A stretch of DNA of 8,148 nt from Actinomycetota bacterium (GTDB lineage: Bacteria; Actinomycetota; Acidimicrobiia; Acidimicrobiales; Ilumatobacteraceae). The stretch spans positions 1 to 8,148 of the forward strand of contig SXWG01000144.1 of NCBI GenBank assembly GCA_005789925.1, written 5' to 3'. Below, piece after piece: positions 6,037 through 8,148 of the stretch. The notes beneath the pieces were generated by a model that had not been told where the DNA came from, ran no database searches, and worked only from the letters and a program-made list of their open reading frames with translations. Each line of letters starts with the position of its first letter. Position 1 is the first letter of the stretch. The translations under genes and the position numbers were made by a program.

Positions 6037-6651
6037 TCAGAAGTTGTCTTGGTCGAAGAATCCGCCAAGATCACCGTCAGCATCGCCGGTCGACGCAAGG
6101 AGCTCGACTCCACGACTGTCGTCACCGTGTCCGATGGACAGACGCTGGCGTCCGTTCGCAACCGTGCGTTGCAGTCGATCGAGCAGGATTTCGAAACTTC
6201 CGAGCCGTTGATCGAGAAAGTCTTCGGTCTCGTTCTTCAAACGACGAGTGTCTTCCTCTGCGGTCTCCATCACTTGACGTGCGCGGGCCTCGGCGGCACG
6301 AACCACTTCAGTGCGCTGGACCATTCGCTCAGCCTGCTGGCGTGCCGCCCCGAGAAGTTCGTCACCTTCGCGTTTGGTCTTTTCCAGAAACTCTTGGCGC
6401 TCTTTCAGCATCCAGCGAGCCTGACGAATTTCTTCTGGAATTCTCGTGACCGCTTCCTCCAACAACTCGATGATTTCATCGCGGTCGATGCGTGGAGTGC
6501 TCGACAGTGGCACGTTCGGGGCCGTCGCGATCTTGTCGATGGCGCGGCGGAGCAGGATTTCGCTGTCACCGAGATGCGGATGCGCGGGAAGCGGCTGAGG
6601 GTATGAATCGTCGAGGAGGTCGAAATCGTCTTCGTAATCGTCGTAGCCCAT
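6037..6651 (-). CDS. SepIVA-like DivIVA-family coiled-coil protein
   Basis: The 204-residue product has an acidic N-terminus (MGYDDYEDDFDLLDD), a Pro/His linker, and a mostly helical charged region from about 55 to 172 that should form a coiled coil. It ends in a Gly/Asp-rich tail, GDLGGFFDQDNF. From memory, IDRDEIIELLEEAVTRIPEE and the later ETEDFLDQRLGSFEILLDRL resemble the two ends of mycobacterial SepIVA (Rv2927c), an essential septation protein that also lies immediately upstream of the DUF177 gene. The central repeat region of SepIVA is largely missing here. Automated annotation may call it an ATP synthase subunit B-like protein because of the coil. No membrane segment is seen, so it is probably cytoplasmic or membrane-associated. 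ATG at 6651 is chosen because GGAG stands 6 nt before it; a TTG at 6657 has that GGAG directly against it. Division role is inference by homology and position. Confidence 0.8.
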   Translation of the reverse strand: MGYDDYEDDFDLLDDSYPQPLPAHPHLGDSEILLRRAIDKIATAPNVPLSSTPRIDRDEIIELLEEAVTRIPEEIRQARWMLKERQEFLEKTKREGDELLGAARQQAERMVQRTEVVRAAEARARQVMETAEEDTRRLKNETEDFLDQRLGSFEILLDRLQRTVANGRQRLSIGHGDDSRGVELLASTGDADGDLGGFFDQDNF

Positions 6652-6653
6652 GA

Positions 6654-7136
6654 TCAACTCCGTTTGTTGTGTGACTGCAGAACTTTGGCGACTGCGGGCG
6701 GCACCATCGATGTGACGTCCCCACCGTGTGCTGAAATCTCACGGATGAAGCGACTGCTGATAAAACCAAGAGCCGGAGCACACGGCACGTACACCGTCCG
6801 AATTCCGGACACCGTGAAGTTCGTGTGTGCCATCTGCTGCTCGACTTCGAAATCGGCGGGAGTACGAAGTCCCTTGACGATGCAGGACGCTTTCACGGCC
6901 TTCGCCGCATCAATCGCTAGCCCAGCAAACGCCTGGACCCTGACGGTTGACAGTTTGGCGACGGAGTCGCTGATCATGGCCACGCGCTCATCAGCAGAGA
7001 AAGCACCGGTCGGCTTCTGAGGGTTGTGCATGACCGCGACAACCACGTCGCCGAACAGCGAAACGGCCTGCTCGACCACATCGAGATGTCCGAGATGGAA
7101 AGGGTCGAAACTGCCCGGGTAAATGACCGTGCTCAT
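6654..7136 (-). CDS. coaD: Phosphopantetheine adenylyltransferase
   Basis: CoaD transfers AMP from ATP to 4'-phosphopantetheine, giving dephospho-CoA, the penultimate step of coenzyme A synthesis. The 160-residue product matches the family length and opens with VIYPGSFDPFHLGHLD, holding the nucleotidyltransferase HxGH motif (His14 and His17). It continues with GLRTPADFEVEQQMAHTN (89-106), which binds substrate and ATP, and ISSRFIREISAHGGDV (126-141), the second conserved motif. The frame is open further upstream, to 7310, but that part overlaps rsmD and does not resemble CoaD. ATG at 7136 is right because the motif begins at once and GAGG (7142-7145) stands 5 nt before it, overlapping the rsmD stop. 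The rsmD-coaD pair is a conserved neighbourhood in bacteria. The product also feeds the ACP made from the same cluster. Confidence 0.97.
   Translation of the reverse strand: MSTVIYPGSFDPFHLGHLDVVEQAVSLFGDVVVAVMHNPQKPTGAFSADERVAMISDSVAKLSTVRVQAFAGLAIDAAKAVKASCIVKGLRTPADFEVEQQMAHTNFTVSGIRTVYVPCAPALGFISSRFIREISAHGGDVTSMVPPAVAKVLQSHNKRS
6658..6661 (-). promoter_or_regulatory. Ribosome binding site deciding the sepIVA-like start
   Basis: GGAG on the minus strand lies 6 nt upstream of ATG 6651 and inside the last codons of coaD. The alternative TTG at 6657 directly abuts it and could not use it. This supports the shorter product with 2 bp between the two genes. Confidence 0.6.
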
Positions 7137-7141
7137 CTGCC

Positions 7142-7145
7142 CCTC
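7142..7145 (-). promoter_or_regulatory. Ribosome binding site of coaD
   Basis: GAGG on the minus strand lies 5 nt before the coaD ATG and overlaps the rsmD stop codon (7144-7146). Ribosomes ending rsmD would reach this site directly, which suggests translational coupling, and it decides the start against the longer open frame. Confidence 0.65.
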
Positions 7146-7671
7146 ACGGTACCTGCTGTGTGCTCGTCCTGCGGAGGAATGTGACCACGGTGCGCCCGTA
7201 CTTGCGCTCGCGCAGGACTTCCCACCCGTCGACGCTCGGCAGCGTTCCACCAGATTCAGCCACCACGAGGCAATCACCGAGACGTTCCAACAACTCGCTC
7301 CACTTGTCAAAGCCGTAGGGCGGGTCCGCGATCACGATGTCAGCGTCATCGCACCCTTGACCGAGTGCCGATCCAGACACGACACGACTTCGACCACCTA
7401 GTGACAGTGCGTCGATGTTCGTGCGCAGCACGTTGAGCGCCGCACTGTTGTTCTCGACAAAGACACAGCGCTCCGCTCCACGCGACAGTGCCTCGATACC
7501 CATTGCACCGGTTCCAGCAAAGAGATCCCACACGACTGCGCCTTCGGTGGCACCGAGACTGGTGAGTGAGTTGAATACCGCTTCTCGCACCTTGTCAGTG
7601 GTGGGACGCGTCGCATCGTCGACAGGCGATTCAATGCGTCGTCCACGAAGGTCACCTGCAACGACGCGCAT
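7144..7671 (-). CDS. rsmD: 16S rRNA (guanine(966)-N(2))-methyltransferase RsmD
   Basis: RsmD methylates G966 of 16S rRNA (E. coli numbering) in the assembled small subunit, using S-adenosylmethionine. The 175-residue product has MRVVAGDLRGRRIESP at the start, RPTTDKVREAVFNSL (22-36), the SAM-binding motif DLFAGTGAMGIEALSRGA (49-66), acidic Glu73 after the second strand, the catalytic DPPYGFDKW (116-124), and the ending RERKYGRTVVTFLRR. The length is typical. The ATG at 7671 has no Shine-Dalgarno sequence, but a TAGTCT sits 7 nt before it, fitting a leaderless transcript. The gene next door on the right is on the other strand, so rsmD should be the first gene of the minus-strand operon. It is followed by coaD after 7 bp. 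Confidence 0.96.
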   Translation of the reverse strand: MRVVAGDLRGRRIESPVDDATRPTTDKVREAVFNSLTSLGATEGAVVWDLFAGTGAMGIEALSRGAERCVFVENNSAALNVLRTNIDALSLGGRSRVVSGSALGQGCDDADIVIADPPYGFDKWSELLERLGDCLVVAESGGTLPSVDGWEVLRERKYGRTVVTFLRRTSTQQVP

Positions 7672-7674
7672 GGG

Positions 7675-7872
7675 ATGCAGACTACGAGGATGAACGGTCC
7701 GTCAGAGTCCATCGTGTGCGTCGACTGCGGCGGCCCGTGCCACTTGATCACCCATCCTCGCGAGGACGGCTCGTGGAACGTCGGCGACATCGTTTCTTAT
7801 CGCTGTCGCGATTGCCGTGACAGATGGGACTTGATCCTCACCGAAGAAGATCTGGCGCCACCGGCGCAGTGA
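7675..7872 (+). CDS. Small zinc-ribbon-like protein, function unknown
   Basis: A 65-residue product reads from ATG 7675; an alternative ATG at 7690 would remove five residues. I do not recognise a named family. It has two CxxC knuckles, Cys15/Cys18 in CVDCGG and Cys44/Cys47 in CRDC, 25 residues apart, with Trp and Tyr residues around them and an acidic end (LTEEDLAPP). This is the form of a treble-clef or zinc-ribbon fold, so it may bind zinc and perhaps nucleic acid or protein. No signal peptide or membrane segment is seen. Mostly G/C third positions and the paired cysteines argue for a real gene and not a chance frame. It is the only plus-strand gene here: 3 bp separate its start from the rsmD start and its stop from the recG stop. 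No good ribosome binding site is seen. Confidence 0.72.
   Translation: MQTTRMNGPSESIVCVDCGGPCHLITHPREDGSWNVGDIVSYRCRDCRDRWDLILTEEDLAPPAQ
7679..7684 (-). promoter_or_regulatory. Candidate -10 element of the rsmD operon
   Basis: TAGTCT on the minus strand fits TANNNT and ends 7 nt before the rsmD ATG, the spacing expected for a leaderless actinobacterial start. Upstream, TCTGAC-like sequence lies at roughly the right distance for a -35, but the match is poor. The site would lie inside the first codons of the divergent zinc-ribbon gene. An operon promoter is needed near here because recG is cut off by an opposite-strand gene. Confidence 0.33.
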
Positions 7873-7875
7873 CCG

Positions 7876-8148
7876 TCAGCCGCGGAAGAGGAACTCCTCT
7901 TCCTCTTGCGAGAACAAGAGGTCAAGCTCGTCGCGCAGAAGTTCATGACGCGACAACGTCGGATCAGCATCAATCACTTCGAAGGCAGCCTCACGTGCTT
8001 GCTGAATGAGGTCGAGATCGCGTTGGAGCGAGGCCAACTTCAGGTCGCTTCGACCTTTTTGTGCGGCACCCATCAGTGTTCCCTCGCCGCGCAAGGCCAA
8101 GTCGACCTCTGCCAACTCGAATCCGTTCGTACTTTCGACGAGCGCATC
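7876..8148 (-). CDS. recG: ATP-dependent DNA helicase RecG, C-terminal 90 residues (5' end outside window)
   Basis: RecG remodels stalled replication forks and branched DNA in recombination and repair. The open frame enters from the right edge and ends at TGA 7876-7878. The piece reads VESTNGFELAEVDLALRGEG, the conserved end of the second helicase domain, then TLMGAAQKGRSDLKLASL where many RecG proteins have GTRQSG. A final helical stretch of family type (REAAFEVIDADPTLSRHELL) leads to the end EEEEFLFRG. The wedge domain and helicase motifs I-V are outside the window. recG next to rsmD and coaD is normal for Actinomycetota, but here the two are split by a small opposite-strand gene, so recG transcripts would run into antisense of that gene. 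Identity is secure from the terminal motif. Confidence 0.92.
   Translation of the reverse strand, partial: DALVESTNGFELAEVDLALRGEGTLMGAAQKGRSDLKLASLQRDLDLIQQAREAAFEVIDADPTLSRHELLRDELDLLFSQEEEEFLFRG

Noticed and set aside
7137..7310. Upstream extension of coaD to a start at 7310
   Set aside because: The extension overlaps rsmD and does not resemble CoaD, while a good ribosome binding site and the normal family N-terminus support 7136.
1..8148. CRISPR arrays, insertion sequences, tRNA or rRNA genes, attachment sites
   Set aside because: No spaced repeat series, transposase motif, terminal inverted repeats or RNA gene signature was seen. Almost every base is in a recognised core gene.

Overview
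The window reads as a stretch of bacterial core genome from an actinobacterium. The gene order on the minus strand is recG, rsmD, coaD, a SepIVA/DivIVA-like coiled-coil gene, a DUF177 (YceD) gene, rpmF, plsX, acpP, rnc, mutM and smc. This is the order expected for Actinomycetota. GC is moderately high, GTG starts are frequent and intergenic gaps are very short. Having plsX and acpP directly upstream of rnc, which mycobacteria lack, together with a SepIVA-like protein, suggests a deep-branching lineage such as Acidimicrobiia. That placement is inference, not shown by the sequence.

Layout from right to left, in the direction of transcription of the main strand: the C-terminal 90 codons of recG enter at the right edge (7876-8148). 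A single small plus-strand gene for a 65-residue zinc-ribbon-like protein (7675-7872) is wedged between recG and rsmD, with 3 bp on each side. A tightly packed operon then starts at rsmD: rsmD (7144-7671), coaD (6654-7136), the sepIVA-like gene (6037-6651) and the DUF177 gene (5500-6021). A 96-bp gap with two possible hairpins precedes rpmF (5224-5403). A 64-bp gap precedes plsX (4185-5159), which overlaps acpP (3919-4188). Then follow rnc (3199-3903), mutM (2311-3174) and the first 747 codons of smc (1-2241), which run off the left edge.

Functionally the cluster joins ribosome production (RsmD, DUF177 protein, L32, RNase III), coenzyme A and acyl-group supply for lipids (CoaD makes dephospho-CoA, PlsX makes acyl-phosphate, AcpP carries acyl chains), cell-envelope growth and division (SepIVA-like), and DNA repair and chromosome organisation (RecG, MutM, SMC). 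No mobile element, CRISPR array, tRNA or rRNA is visible. No gap between genes exceeds 100 bp. There is no evidence of a wholly new system. The most unusual items are the lone plus-strand zinc-ribbon gene, the shortened SepIVA-like protein, and the structured leader of rpmF.
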